Source of the DNA: Arthrobacter ulcerisalmonis
GTDB lineage: Bacteria; Actinomycetota; Actinomycetes; Actinomycetales; Micrococcaceae
Direction of reading: 5' to 3'
Assembly: GCF_900609065.1 (NCBI RefSeq)
Contig: NZ_UXAU01000020.1
Span: 1-64,000, forward strand
Length of the DNA stretch: 64,000 bases
This document shows positions 16,952-25,583 of this stretch, piece after piece. The notes beneath the pieces were generated by a model. That model searched no databases. It was given only the letters and a program-made list of their open reading frames with translations, and had not been told where the DNA came from. Numbering within the stretch: position 1 is the first letter of the stretch; each line of letters opens with the position of its first letter. The translations under genes and the position numbers were made by a program.

Positions 16952-18163
16952 ATGACATACCTGCCCGGTCTCAACCCGCCAGCCCCGCCAACCACGGTGT
17001 CGTGGAGCCCGGCCCTGACCGCCTACAACTTCGGCCCCAGCCACCCCATGGCTCCGGCGCGGCTGGACCTGACCGCTCGACTTGCCCGGAGCCTGGGTCT
17101 TTTCGACCTGGACCACGTGGCGGTGGTGGCGCCGGAAGTGGCCACCGATGGGCAGTTGGAAATGGTGCACTCGCCGGAATTTGTGGCCGCTGTCCGCCGG
17201 GTCAGCGCCGACCCCACGGCCGATGAACCGGACCGCGGGCTGGGTACCACCGATGACCCCGCGTTTGCCGGGATGCACGAGGCCGCAGCGAGGATTGCTG
17301 GCGGATCCTTCGAGGCCGCCAGCCGGATCCTGGACGGCTCGGCCCTGCACGCGGTGAACTTTGGCGGCGGCATGCACCACGCGAACCGCGACCGAGCCAG
17401 CGGCTTCTGCATCTACAACGACGCGGCGCTCGCCATCCAGAAGCTCCTGGACGGCGGTGTCAGCAAAGTGGCGTACATCGACGTCGACGCCCACCACGGC
17501 GACGGAACCGAAAGTATCTTCTGGGATGACCCCCGGGTGCTGACGTTGTCCTTGCATGAGAGCGGCCTGTCGTTGTTCCCCGGAACGGGCTGGGCCAACG
17601 AAACCGGCGGACCCAACGCGGAAGGCACGGCGGTGAATGTCGCAGTGCCCGCCGGCACGGGAGACGGGGCCTGGTTGCGCGCCTTCCACGCCGTGGTCCC
17701 GCAACTCATCGCCGCCTTCGCGCCAGAAGTGATCGTCAGCCAGCACGGCTGTGATTCGCACCGAGACGATCCGCTGACCAACCTCAAACTCAGCGTGGAC
17801 GGACAGCGCGAGGCGATCACCGCCGTCGGGAATCTGGCAGACCGGCACTGCGGCGGACGGTGGATCGCTACCGGCGGCGGCGGGTACAGCATCTGCGAGG
17901 TGGTGCCACGGATCTGGAGCCACCTGATCGCCATCGCCGCTGGCCGGCCCGTGCCGCTCCGGACGCCGGTCCCCGAAGACTGGCGCGCCTATGTGGAGGA
18001 CAAGTTCGGCATCGCGGCGCCCGGGCTGATGGGGGACGACGTGGAGCTGTGGTGGCGATCCTGGGAGGCCGGATTCGATCCCAATGACGCCGTGGATCGA
18101 AGCGTTATGGCCACCCGCAAAGCAGTGTTTCCGCTACACGGACTGGACCCCTGGTTCGACTGA
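16952..18163 (+). CDS. acuC: AcuC-type histone deacetylase family protein
   Basis: Zinc-dependent deacetylase fold, related to AcuC, which removes acetyl groups from proteins such as acetyl-CoA synthetase. Catalytic and metal-binding features: GGGMHHANRDRASGFCIYND (tandem His), VAYIDVDAHHGDGTE (Asp and His zinc ligands) and QHGCDSHRDDPLTNL (Asp ligand). A glycine-rich GGGGYS loop is near residue 310. Length (404 aa) is usual. ATG at 16952 is preferred over the TTG one codon earlier. Its position near lactate and acetate genes fits carbon metabolism, but the target is unknown. Confidence 0.88.
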   Translation: MTYLPGLNPPAPPTTVSWSPALTAYNFGPSHPMAPARLDLTARLARSLGLFDLDHVAVVAPEVATDGQLEMVHSPEFVAAVRRVSADPTADEPDRGLGTTDDPAFAGMHEAAARIAGGSFEAASRILDGSALHAVNFGGGMHHANRDRASGFCIYNDAALAIQKLLDGGVSKVAYIDVDAHHGDGTESIFWDDPRVLTLSLHESGLSLFPGTGWANETGGPNAEGTAVNVAVPAGTGDGAWLRAFHAVVPQLIAAFAPEVIVSQHGCDSHRDDPLTNLKLSVDGQREAITAVGNLADRHCGGRWIATGGGGYSICEVVPRIWSHLIAIAAGRPVPLRTPVPEDWRAYVEDKFGIAAPGLMGDDVELWWRSWEAGFDPNDAVDRSVMATRKAVFPLHGLDPWFD

Positions 18164-18231
18164 TCACCCGCTGCGGCCGGGAGCCGACACAGTGGATGCC
18201 TTTAGACGTATATGTCGCTAGGGTGGGAGGC

Positions 18232-18789
18232 ATGGTGACAGACGACGTATTTGCCGTCATTGCGGAATCGACGCGGCGGGACATTTTGGTCTCCCTCCGC
18301 GCCGGTGACAAAGCTGTGGGGGAGTTGGTAGAGGAGTTGGCCGCGAGCCAGCCCACAATTTCGAAGCACCTCAAAGTGCTGCGCGAGGCCGACCTGGTCA
18401 GCATGCGCGCGCAGGGACAGCGCCGGTACTACGCCCTGAACCGGAAGCCTTTGGAGGGCATCGCGGAGTGGCTGGGAGCGTTCGACGTCGGCACGCCCGT
18501 CCCAGCTCAGGTCTCGGTTTCCGCTGGGGTCCAGGCTGCCGTGCCCGCTTCTGCACCGGCAACGGCGGAGTTCGTCGGGGTCCCGGCCGCGGCTGCCCCA
18601 GCCAGCGTCTTGGCGCGGGAGGGTGCTGAGCTGAGCGCCGCCGTCGTGATTCCCGGGGGTGCAGACCTGCCGCTGACCGACGATACGGTGCCGCAGCAGA
18701 TCGGCCGGACGGTGGGCCGGGCCGCCACGAAGGCCGCCGACCTTTTGGCGAACCTGCCCAACCTGCCAAAGTTCGGCCGCAAAAAGTAA
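18232..18789 (+). CDS. ArsR-type HTH regulator with long C-terminal extension
   Basis: Winged-helix transcriptional regulator. Residues 1-85 form the ArsR core: VFAVIAESTRRDILVSLRAG, recognition helix region ASQPTISKHLKVLREADLV, and the wing AQGQRRYYALN. No metal-binding Cys pair is seen. The remaining about 95 residues are Ala/Val/Pro-rich and end in ATKAADLLANLPNLPKFGRKK, an unusual tail for this family. The start at ATG 18232 is preceded by GGTGGGAGG. It converges with lldD. The target is unknown. Confidence 0.85.
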   Translation: MVTDDVFAVIAESTRRDILVSLRAGDKAVGELVEELAASQPTISKHLKVLREADLVSMRAQGQRRYYALNRKPLEGIAEWLGAFDVGTPVPAQVSVSAGVQAAVPASAPATAEFVGVPAAAAPASVLAREGAELSAAVVIPGGADLPLTDDTVPQQIGRTVGRAATKAADLLANLPNLPKFGRKK

Positions 18790-18798
18790 CGCTTCCGG

Positions 18799-20136
18799 CT
18801 ACTTACCCAGCAACCGCACGTGCTCCGGCGTGAGGTCGGAGATGCTGCTCACGCCAAGCAGCGCCATGGTGCGGGCCATGTCCTTTTCCAGGATCTGCAG
18901 CGTGCGGTCCACGCCAGCCCGGCCGCCCGCCATCAGGCCGTAGAGGTACGCCCGGCCGATCAGCGTGAAGTCTGCGCCCAAGGCCAGGGCCGCAACAATG
19001 TCCGCTCCGCTCATGATCCCGGTATCCAGGATGATGGCCGCGTCCGAGTTGTCCCTGCTGAACGCCTCCTTGACCGCCGGCAGCAGGTGGAAGGGGATGG
19101 GGGCCCGGTCCAGTTGCCGGCCGCCGTGGTTGGAGACCACCACACCGTCGGCGCCGTGGTCCACCACCTTGCGGGCGTCTTCAACGGTCTGGATGCCCTT
19201 GACCACCAGGTTGCCCTTCCAGGTTTCGCGGAGCCAGTCGAGGTCCTCGAACGTCAGCGTGGGATCGAACATGGAGTTGATCAGGTCCGCGACGGTGCCG
19301 GTGTAGCGAGAGAGGGACGCGAAGGTGAGCGGCTCGTGGGTGAGGAAATTGAACCACCAGGCCGGACGGTAGGACGCGTCCAGCACGGTTTTGACGCTCA
19401 GGGCCGGCGGGATGGTCATGCCATTGCGGACATCTCGAAGCCGGGCGCCCGCGACGGCGGTGTCCACGGTGACCATCAAGGTGTCGTTACCGGCTTTGGC
19501 TGCGCGATCGATGAGTTCCAGTGACCGGTCCCGATCCGTCCACAGGTACAGCTGGAACCAGTTGCGGCCGTTGGGTGCTGCGGCGGCAACGTCTTCGATG
19601 GACGCGGTGCCCATGGTGGAGAGGGTGTACGGGATGCCGGCGGCCTCGGCGGCTTGCGAACCGGCGTATTCACCCTCCGACTGCATCATCCGCGTGAACC
19701 CGGTGGGGGCAATGCCTACGGGCAACCGCGATGTCTTGCCTAGAATCTCCGTGGTCAGATCAACGCTGGACACGTTGCGGAGGATGCCTGGCCGGAACTC
19801 GATGTCGAGGAATGCCTGCCGTGCCCGCCGCAGGGTGATTTCTTCTTCCGCGGCACCATCGGTGTAGTCGAACGGAGCCTGCGGGGTCCGGCGCTTGGCC
19901 ATGTCCCGCAGTTCCCAGATGGTGCTGGCCCGCTTCAGCCGCGCTTCCTTGCTGAATTCTGGCTTTTTGAACTGCATCAGCGGTGCCAGGTCTGAATATT
20001 TGGGGATTCGGCGCTTCAGGGCAGCGGGAATCGCCCTTGCGGGGTGAGGAACTGGGCTGGCGTCCGGCGCCGGAGTGGTCTCGGGAGTCGTCTCCGGACT
20101 GTTGGGCTGGATGGTGTTAGTCAATGCGTCCTCCAT
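18799..20136 (-). CDS. lldD: FMN-dependent L-lactate dehydrogenase / alpha-hydroxy acid oxidase
   Basis: Flavoenzyme that oxidises L-lactate (or a related 2-hydroxy acid) to the 2-keto acid and feeds electrons to the quinone pool. Conserved features are [29 protein letters not shown], the FMN and catalytic region [14 protein letters not shown] (His base, Arg substrate ligand) and [20 protein letters not shown]. The first about 45 residues are a Thr/Pro-rich extension outside the conserved fold. The promoter region contains two palindromes shared with the divergent GntR gene, so lactate-responsive repression is likely. Substrate specificity beyond 2-hydroxy acids is inferred. Confidence 0.9.
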   Translation of the reverse strand: MEDALTNTIQPNSPETTPETTPAPDASPVPHPARAIPAALKRRIPKYSDLAPLMQFKKPEFSKEARLKRASTIWELRDMAKRRTPQAPFDYTDGAAEEEITLRRARQAFLDIEFRPGILRNVSSVDLTTEILGKTSRLPVGIAPTGFTRMMQSEGEYAGSQAAEAAGIPYTLSTMGTASIEDVAAAAPNGRNWFQLYLWTDRDRSLELIDRAAKAGNDTLMVTVDTAVAGARLRDVRNGMTIPPALSVKTVLDASYRPAWWFNFLTHEPLTFASLSRYTGTVADLINSMFDPTLTFEDLDWLRETWKGNLVVKGIQTVEDARKVVDHGADGVVVSNHGGRQLDRAPIPFHLLPAVKEAFSRDNSDAAIILDTGIMSGADIVAALALGADFTLIGRAYLYGLMAGGRAGVDRTLQILEKDMARTMALLGVSSISDLTPEHVRLLGK

Positions 20137-20164
20137 TGGGCCGACAGGTCCGCGACGGAACCTT

Positions 20165-20206
20165 CTGTGGTCTAACCACAGAGTAAACCATGTGGTCCAA
20201 CCACAT
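20165..20206. promoter_or_regulatory. Twin palindromic operators for the GntR/LldR regulator
   Basis: Two near-identical palindromes, CTGTGGTCTAACCACAG (20165-20181) and ATGTGGTCCAACCACAT (20190-20206), lie between divergent lldD and the GntR gene. Their centres are 25 bp apart. The core TGGTnnnACCA matches the kind of site bound by FadR-subfamily GntR regulators such as LldR. The second site ends 16 bp before the regulator's ATG, so autoregulation is expected. Confidence 0.85.
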
Positions 20207-20222
20207 CAACTATCATTGCTGC

Positions 20223-20912
20223 ATGCGAACCCATCAATTGGTCCTGGCGTGGATCGAGAATGAGCTATCCGACGGGAGGCTGACGTTGGGCGGCAGGCTG
20301 CCCGCCGAACGGACCCTCGCCGAGCAATTGGCCGTCTCCCGGACCTCGGTGCGCGAGGCGATCCGGATCCTCGAAGCCATGGGCGTGGTCAGAGCGGGGG
20401 TGGGGTCCGGGCCTGACGCCGGCACAGTAGTCATCGCGGACCCGACGGCCGCCCTGGGCGCTGCCCTCCGGCTGCACGTCGCCACCCAGCACCTCCCCGT
20501 CGCCGACATCGTGCAGACGCGCGTGCTGCTCGAGTCATGGGCCGTTTCTGCGGCCCGCCCCGAGGCCGCTGAACTGGATAACGCGGCGTCGCTGCTGGCT
20601 GCCATGGACCACGCGGACCTGCCGAGCGCCGACTACCTTGCCCTGGACGTGCGCTTCCACCTAGCCCTGGCAGACGCTGCTGGGAACGCCGTGGTGAGCG
20701 CCATGATGGGCTCGCTGCGCGAATCGATCCAGGGTTACGCGGCGCGACTCACCGCCAACCTCCCGGACTGGAAGGCCACGGCGGCGCGGTTGACGGCGGA
20801 GCACCGGGCGATTCTTGAGGCCATCAAATCGGACGACGGCGGCCTGGCAGCTCAACTGATCACTGCCCACATTGAGGGGTACTACAACGAGGCCGGAGCT
20901 CACTCCGAGTAG
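20223..20912 (+). CDS. lldR: GntR/FadR-family regulator, probable LldR
   Basis: A 229-residue regulator. The N-terminal winged helix (residues about 1-65) has LPAERTLAEQLAVSRTSVREAIRILEAMGVV, and the all-helical FCD ligand domain follows with DVRFHLALADAAGN and the metal/ligand His in LTAEHRAILEAI. I chose ATG 20223 (MRTHQLVLAW); the upstream in-frame ATG would start inside the operator. It is divergent from lldD with twin operators between, so it probably represses lldD and itself until lactate binds. Confidence 0.88.
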   Translation: MRTHQLVLAWIENELSDGRLTLGGRLPAERTLAEQLAVSRTSVREAIRILEAMGVVRAGVGSGPDAGTVVIADPTAALGAALRLHVATQHLPVADIVQTRVLLESWAVSAARPEAAELDNAASLLAAMDHADLPSADYLALDVRFHLALADAAGNAVVSAMMGSLRESIQGYAARLTANLPDWKATAARLTAEHRAILEAIKSDDGGLAAQLITAHIEGYYNEAGAHSE

Positions 20913-20937
20913 GCCCGGCGCCCGGTTGCTGCCCCGT

Positions 20938-20994
20938 CCTAAGCTTGTTCGCGGCTCAGAGCCTTGTAGCTCAGGTTTCGCGAACAAGCTTAGG
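20938..20994. repeat. Palindromic intergenic repeat, copy 1
   Basis: Perfect 16-bp inverted repeat CCTAAGCTTGTTCGCG / CGCGAACAAGCTTAGG around a 25-nt loop. It lies between the convergent stops of lldR and the GH3 gene. The same element occurs at 25409-25465 with an identical left arm. It could terminate both transcripts, and it looks like a dispersed REP-type element. Confidence 0.85.
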
Positions 20995-21054
20995 AACGGC
21001 GCTGGTTCAGCCCTTCATGATCTCGCCGCGGCGAGACAGAGATAGGGGGCGTGG

Positions 21055-23553
21055 CTAGCGGACGTCGATCGCCAGCACCTGGAAGTCGTCCTCCACATGC
21101 TTGCCCACCAGGATCCGGAAGGCCCCGCGCTCAACCTGCCAGCCGCCGTCGTAATGCTCGAAGGCCCGGGCGGGAATCCGGACCTCAACACTTTCTGTCC
21201 CTGCCGGCGCCAGGTGGGTTCCGGCGAAGCCCGCGAGCCAGCGGACGGGGCGTTCCACGGTGGAGTCGGGGCGCTCCAGGTAGACCTGGACCACCTCGCG
21301 GCCCGCCCGGCTGCCCGTGTTGCGCACCGGGACGTGGACTATCACGTCGTTGCCGGCCTGGACCTGCTGCGGCGCGTGGGGAGCGCTGAACTCGAAGCTC
21401 GTGTAGCCCAGCCCGAAGCCGAACGGCACGGCCGGGGCAGGCCCACCAGCAGCCTGCTGCTGAAGCCACGCCCGGTATCCCACGTGGATCCCCTCTGCAT
21501 ACTCCAACTTCCCCTCCACAGGCGTGGTGCTGAGGACGGGGACGTCGGCCAGCGCGGCTGGCCAGCTGGTGGGAAGCCGACCACCGGGCTCCGCGACACC
21601 CAGCAGGATGTCTGCGATGGCCCGGCCGAACTCCTGCCCGCCGAACCAGCCCAGCAGCACAGCGCCCACGTCCTCCAACCAAGGCATCAGCACCGGCGAG
21701 CCCGAATTAACCACAACAATGGTGCGCGGATTGGCTGCCGCAACAGCGCGGACCAACTCGTTCTGATGACCCGGCAGGTCAAGGTTGCTGCGGTCAAAAC
21801 CTTCTGACTCGATGCTGGAGTTGGTACCCACCACCACGATCGCCACGTCGGCGGAACTGGCGGCAGCAACGGCGTCGTCGATTTCTGCCTGCGGATCCGT
21901 GACCACCGCCTCCTCGCCCAGCAGGATTGCCGTCAGGGGGATGAACTGTTCCGGCGGCAAGGTGTAGTGCGCCTCGATCCGGACGGTCTCGCCAGCGGTG
22001 GTTTCGATCTGGTGGACGGTGCTGGGCGGGTCGAACAGCGCCGCGCCCAACACGTTGGTGGTGTCGAGCAGTTCGCCGTTGAACACCTCGGTGCCGTTGA
22101 AGGACAGCCGCGCCTGGCCCACTGTCCCCAAGCCAAGGTGGTGCACGCCTGCCTGCTCGGCGGTCCAATCGGTACTGATGGTGATGGCAGCGGTGCCTTC
22201 CGGGATGCCCACGCCAAACCAAATGAGGCTCGAAGCCAGCCGATCTTCAGCGAAAATCTCCGTGCCGCTGGCATCCAGGAAGGTGACCCGGGCGCCGGGC
22301 ACATTGGATACGGGGTTGTGGAGGGCGGTCCGGGCGAACTGCTGCAGCCCCTCGGCAACCTTGGCGCCACGGGTGTAGCTGAGGCTGGTGGTCGCCGGCA
22401 GTGCCTCGCGCAGGCCCATCAGCGGGGAAATGTTCTGCTTGGGCATGACGGTGGCACTGCCGCCGCCCTGAGTGCGCGCTTCGTCAGCGTTGTGCCCGCT
22501 GAGCGCCACGCTAGTGAGCGCGCTCGCATCCAACGGCAGGAGGCCAGCGGAATTCCGGATCAGAACGGCGCCGCGGATAGCCACTTCGCGGGCGACGGCG
22601 GCGGAATCCAGGGCCGCCGGGAGCTCGGCGACGGCGGGGGAGACGCCGTCGAGCGAACCAACGCGGGCGGCGAGGCGCAGGATGCGGACCACCTTCTCAA
22701 CGATGGCTTCACGGCTGACCTGGCCGGACTCGACGGCGGCCAGCAGTTTGGCGCTCCAGTGGCCTACCGGGCCGGGCATTTCAAGGTCCTGGTGGGCGTT
22801 GGCTGCCTCGACGGACCGGACGCCGGTCCAGTCCGACACGACGACGCCGTCGAACCCCCATTCGGTGCTGAGCGGGGTCTCCAGGAGGTCGTTTTCGCTA
22901 GCGGTGGTGCCGTTGATGGAGTTGTAGGAGCTCATGACCAACCAGGCGCGGGACTCGGTGATGGCGTCCTCGAATGCGGCCAGGTAAAGCTCGCGCAGCG
23001 GGCGCTCGGCCACCACTGAGTCCACGGTGAACCGGTCCGTCTCCGATTCGTTGGCCAGGTAGTGCTTGGGGGTTGCGCCCACGCCCATTGACTGGACGCC
23101 GGCAACGTACCCTGCGGCCATCGTGGCGGTGAGCCGCGGGTCCTCGCTCATGCATTCGAAGTGCCGGCCGCCCAGGGGCGAGCGGTGCAGGTTGATGGTG
23201 GGGCCGAGGACGGCGTGGACGCCCTTGCGCCTGGCTTCCTGGCCCAGGACCTGGCCGTAGCGGTGGGCCAACTCGGCGCTCCAGCTGGCGGACAAGGCGG
23301 ACGACGACGGCAGGGAGACGGAGTCGTGCCGCTCATCGAAGTCTTCGCCCCGGACGCCCGCGGGACCATCGGACAGGACGATCCGGGAGAGGCCGATGCT
23401 GGGGAGCGTGTGCGTGGACCAGACGTCCGCGCCCGTCAGGAGCTGGACCTGCTCGGCCAGGGAGAGGCTGTCCGCAAGATTGTGGATGAGGGCTTCGGCG
23501 TCTGGAGATCCTGCGGCGGGCGCCGTGACGGCGGGGGAAAGCGGGAGGTTCAT
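21055..23553 (-). CDS. Glycoside hydrolase family 3 beta-glucosidase-like enzyme
   Basis: Large (832 aa) GH3 enzyme that hydrolyses beta-linked glucosides or related sugars. The N-terminal barrel carries LSDGPAGVRG, KHYLANESETDR and the nucleophile Asp 241 in VVVSDWTG. The second domain includes NSGSPVLMPWLEDVGAVLLGWFGGQEFGRAIADILLG, and a PA14-like insertion (about residues 400-540) interrupts it. A fibronectin III-like C-terminal domain ends the protein. No signal peptide is seen, so it is probably cytoplasmic and acts on imported oligosaccharides. It is divergent from the TetR gene and lies within the repeat-bracketed cassette. Confidence 0.9.
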   Translation of the reverse strand: MNLPLSPAVTAPAAGSPDAEALIHNLADSLSLAEQVQLLTGADVWSTHTLPSIGLSRIVLSDGPAGVRGEDFDERHDSVSLPSSSALSASWSAELAHRYGQVLGQEARRKGVHAVLGPTINLHRSPLGGRHFECMSEDPRLTATMAAGYVAGVQSMGVGATPKHYLANESETDRFTVDSVVAERPLRELYLAAFEDAITESRAWLVMSSYNSINGTTASENDLLETPLSTEWGFDGVVVSDWTGVRSVEAANAHQDLEMPGPVGHWSAKLLAAVESGQVSREAIVEKVVRILRLAARVGSLDGVSPAVAELPAALDSAAVAREVAIRGAVLIRNSAGLLPLDASALTSVALSGHNADEARTQGGGSATVMPKQNISPLMGLREALPATTSLSYTRGAKVAEGLQQFARTALHNPVSNVPGARVTFLDASGTEIFAEDRLASSLIWFGVGIPEGTAAITISTDWTAEQAGVHHLGLGTVGQARLSFNGTEVFNGELLDTTNVLGAALFDPPSTVHQIETTAGETVRIEAHYTLPPEQFIPLTAILLGEEAVVTDPQAEIDDAVAAASSADVAIVVVGTNSSIESEGFDRSNLDLPGHQNELVRAVAAANPRTIVVVNSGSPVLMPWLEDVGAVLLGWFGGQEFGRAIADILLGVAEPGGRLPTSWPAALADVPVLSTTPVEGKLEYAEGIHVGYRAWLQQQAAGGPAPAVPFGFGLGYTSFEFSAPHAPQQVQAGNDVIVHVPVRNTGSRAGREVVQVYLERPDSTVERPVRWLAGFAGTHLAPAGTESVEVRIPARAFEHYDGGWQVERGAFRILVGKHVEDDFQVLAIDVR

Positions 23554-23593
23554 GCGGGCTGCTCCTTGACTGATCAGGCTGGTCCTCCGATGC

Positions 23594-23652
23594 TAGCCGC
23601 AAAAGCCGAGTATGACTAGGTTTTGAGTAAATTGCGGTTACACTAGCCGCAT
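23594..23652. promoter_or_regulatory. Candidate TetR operator sites
   Basis: Three related 9-bp sites lie in the 97-bp divergent gap: TAGCCGCAA (23594-23602), the inverted TTGCGGTTA (23632-23640), and TAGCCGCAT (23644-23652) overlapping the regulator's start codon. They could bind the TetR protein and control both genes. This is pattern-based inference. Confidence 0.4.
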
Positions 23653-24241
23653 GTCCACATCAAAAGCCCGCGGCCCCTACGCAAAGGGTGCCGAGCGCCG
23701 CGAGCAGATCATCCAGCGGGCCACTGACGTTTTCGCCACAGAAGGTTTCGAAGGTACCGCCCTCAAGCGCGTTGCTGAACTGGTGGGCGTCAAAGAAGCC
23801 ACCCTGTTCCACTACTTCAGTGGCAAACAGGAACTGCTGACGGCAGTCCTCGCTGAGCGCGATCGGCGCGCAGTGTCGGAGGCGCCCGGCGCCGAAGTGG
23901 GCTTGGCGTCGTTGGTGAAGATTGCCGAACGAAACCGCAGCGAGCCCGGCCTGACTACCTTGTACGCGGTGGCGTCGGCTACCGCCAACCACACGGAGCA
24001 CGGCTCGCACGCGTACTTCCGGGACCGCTACGCCACCGTCGTGGCAGGTCTGACAGCGGATATTGAACGACGCCAAGCCAGCGGGGAGGTGCGCTCCGAT
24101 GCCCCGGCCCAGGAGCTGGCCGAGTTGGTGGTGGCCGTCTCGGATGGCCTGCAATTGCAGTGGCTCTACAACAAGGAGGTGGATGTGGCTGCGGGACTGG
24201 CCAGGTTCATTGACACCCTCCTCAAAGCACCAGCCAGCTAG
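23651..24241 (+). CDS. TetR/AcrR family transcriptional regulator
   Basis: A 196-residue repressor. The N-terminal HTH covers RREQIIQRATDVFATEGFEGTALKRVAELVGVKEATLFHYFSGKQELL, the classic TetR pattern. The C-terminal helical domain (about residues 70-196) would bind an unknown ligand. It is divergently placed from the GH3 gene with repeated TAGCCGCA motifs between, and is followed by the esterase on the same strand, so it probably controls this sugar cassette. Confidence 0.9.
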   Translation: MSTSKARGPYAKGAERREQIIQRATDVFATEGFEGTALKRVAELVGVKEATLFHYFSGKQELLTAVLAERDRRAVSEAPGAEVGLASLVKIAERNRSEPGLTTLYAVASATANHTEHGSHAYFRDRYATVVAGLTADIERRQASGEVRSDAPAQELAELVVAVSDGLQLQWLYNKEVDVAAGLARFIDTLLKAPAS

Positions 24242-24364
24242 GGTTCGTTGCCGGCCTGACCGCAGCGGGGCGGGCCAGCCAAAGGGCCGCGTTGCAATCC
24301 GCAAAATAATCCCTAGGATCAGCAAGACCCACTTTCCCGCCTGCCCTAGGACTGGACCTTCCGC

Positions 24365-25378
24365 ATGCCCCTCTTCGACCTGCCCCTTGCCCAGCTTCGC
24401 AGCTATACCAGCCACGTCACCGCCCCCGAAGACCTTGGTGCGTTCTGGGACGAAACAGTGGAACAGGCCCGGGCGTTCCCCTTGGCGGCCACGTTCGAAA
24501 AAGTCGAAAACTACCTGACTGTCATCGACACCTACGACGTCACGTTTGCGGGCTACGGTGGCGCACCCGTTCGCGGCTGGCTGCACCTGCCGGCCACGCG
24601 ATCGGAGGGGGCGTCGCGGCCGGTGGTGGTGCAGTATGTGGGCTATTCGGGCGGCCGCGGCCTGGTCAACGAAGACACCAAATGGGCGCAGGCAGGCTAT
24701 GCGCACTTCATCATGGATACCCGCGGCCAAGGCTTCGGCGGCATCGTGGGCCACACGGCTGACCCGCACCCGTCTGCCGGTGATGTTGCCTTCGCCGGGC
24801 TCATGACCCGCGGCATCGCGCACCGCGAGGACTATTACTACCGCCGGGTCTACATGGATGCTTTCCGCGCCGTCGAGGCGGCGCAGTCCCACCCCGCCAT
24901 CGATCCGGACCAGGTGATCCTCGCCGGGATCAGCCAGGGCGGCGGGATTGCCCTCGCCACGGCGGGCTTGACCGCCAGCAGGCTCGACGGCGTGATGGCT
25001 GTCCTGGCCGACGTCCCCTTCCTGCAGGACTTTCCGCACGCCTTGGACATTGCTGCACGCGGCCCGTACACAGAGATCGCCAGCTTCCTCACCCGGCACC
25101 GGGACCGGTATGACCCCATCCTGGACGTCCTGCGCTATTTCGACGGCGTCAATCTGGTCACCCAGGCCACCGCGCCCGTGCTGTACTCGGTCGCCCAGAT
25201 GGACGATGTCTGCCCGCCCTCCACGGTCTTTGCCAGCTACAACGCCTATGGGGCCGAAAGCGGGGGAGCTGTGGACAAGGAGATCGAGGTCTACCGGTTC
25301 AACAACCATGAGGGCGGCCAGGAGCACCATTGGATCCGTCAGCTGCAGTACCTCCGCGACCTGGTGACGCAACGCTGA
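24365..25378 (+). CDS. CE7-family acetyl xylan esterase / cephalosporin-C deacetylase
   Basis: Alpha/beta-hydrolase of 337 residues that removes acetyl groups from xylo-oligosaccharides and related compounds. Visible features: N-terminal MPLFDLPLAQLRSY, oxyanion region VVQYVGYSGGRG, MDTRGQG, nucleophile Ser 190 in GISQGGG, the DDVCPPSTVFASYN acid loop, and a C-terminal NNHEGG catalytic His. Length fits CE7. No signal peptide, so it is cytoplasmic, which suits deacetylation of imported oligosaccharides together with the GH3 enzyme. Confidence 0.9.
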   Translation: MPLFDLPLAQLRSYTSHVTAPEDLGAFWDETVEQARAFPLAATFEKVENYLTVIDTYDVTFAGYGGAPVRGWLHLPATRSEGASRPVVVQYVGYSGGRGLVNEDTKWAQAGYAHFIMDTRGQGFGGIVGHTADPHPSAGDVAFAGLMTRGIAHREDYYYRRVYMDAFRAVEAAQSHPAIDPDQVILAGISQGGGIALATAGLTASRLDGVMAVLADVPFLQDFPHALDIAARGPYTEIASFLTRHRDRYDPILDVLRYFDGVNLVTQATAPVLYSVAQMDDVCPPSTVFASYNAYGAESGGAVDKEIEVYRFNNHEGGQEHHWIRQLQYLRDLVTQR

Positions 25379-25408
25379 GGGTCCTGAGGTGGCCGCCGTC
25401 GCGCGAAT

Positions 25409-25465
25409 CCTAAGCTTGTTCGCACATCCGAACCTTCAAGGCTAGGTCTGGCGGACAAGCTTAGG
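25409..25465. repeat. Palindromic intergenic repeat, copy 2
   Basis: Left arm CCTAAGCTTGTTCGC (25409-25423) is identical to copy 1. The right arm GCGGACAAGCTTAGG (25451-25465) pairs with it, using one G-U wobble. The 27-nt loop is diverged but can also fold (ACCT/AGGT). It lies 30 bp after the esterase stop and before the DAHP synthase leader region. Confidence 0.85.
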
Positions 25466-25488
25466 ACGGGGAGTGTGACGCCACGGTT

Positions 25489-25517
25489 TTGCACGGCCAG
25501 ACGTCCCCGGCTATGGT
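25489..25517 (+). promoter_or_regulatory. Candidate promoter for leaderless leader-peptide transcript
   Basis: TTGCAC (25489-25494) and TATGGT (25512-25517) are separated by 17 bp. A start site 7 bp after the -10 element would be the A of the leader-peptide ATG at 25524, so the mRNA would be leaderless. This fits the lack of a ribosome binding site there. Matches to consensus are moderate. Confidence 0.5.
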
Positions 25518-25523
25518 TCTGGC

Positions 25524-25583
25524 ATGACAAACCGTTGGTATGCGTATTTTTCGTTGGCTCTGGAGGAGCCTGCGTCTAACTGA
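25524..25583 (+). CDS. Aromatic-rich leader peptide ahead of DAHP synthase
   Basis: A 19-codon frame beginning MTNRWYAYFSLALEEPASN and ending in TGA. Four of residues 5-9 are aromatic (Trp5, Tyr6, Tyr8, Phe9), matching all three end products of the pathway controlled by the downstream enzyme. It is followed by strong RNA hairpins at 25553-25612 and 25614-25635. No Shine-Dalgarno is visible, but a -10-like TATGGT ends 6 nt before the ATG, suggesting leaderless translation. This arrangement is typical of ribosome-mediated attenuation. Its reality as a peptide is inferred from codon content and context. Confidence 0.65.
   Translation: MTNRWYAYFSLALEEPASN

Noticed and set aside
20938..20994. Possible tRNA because of the GTAGCTCAG stretch
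   Set aside because: The sequence folds as one long hairpin with 16-bp arms and no cloverleaf, T-arm or anticodon stem. It matches the repeat at 25409.
23660..25372. 570-codon minus-strand frame opposite the TetR and esterase genes
   Set aside because: It spans two real genes and the gap between them, with no motifs.
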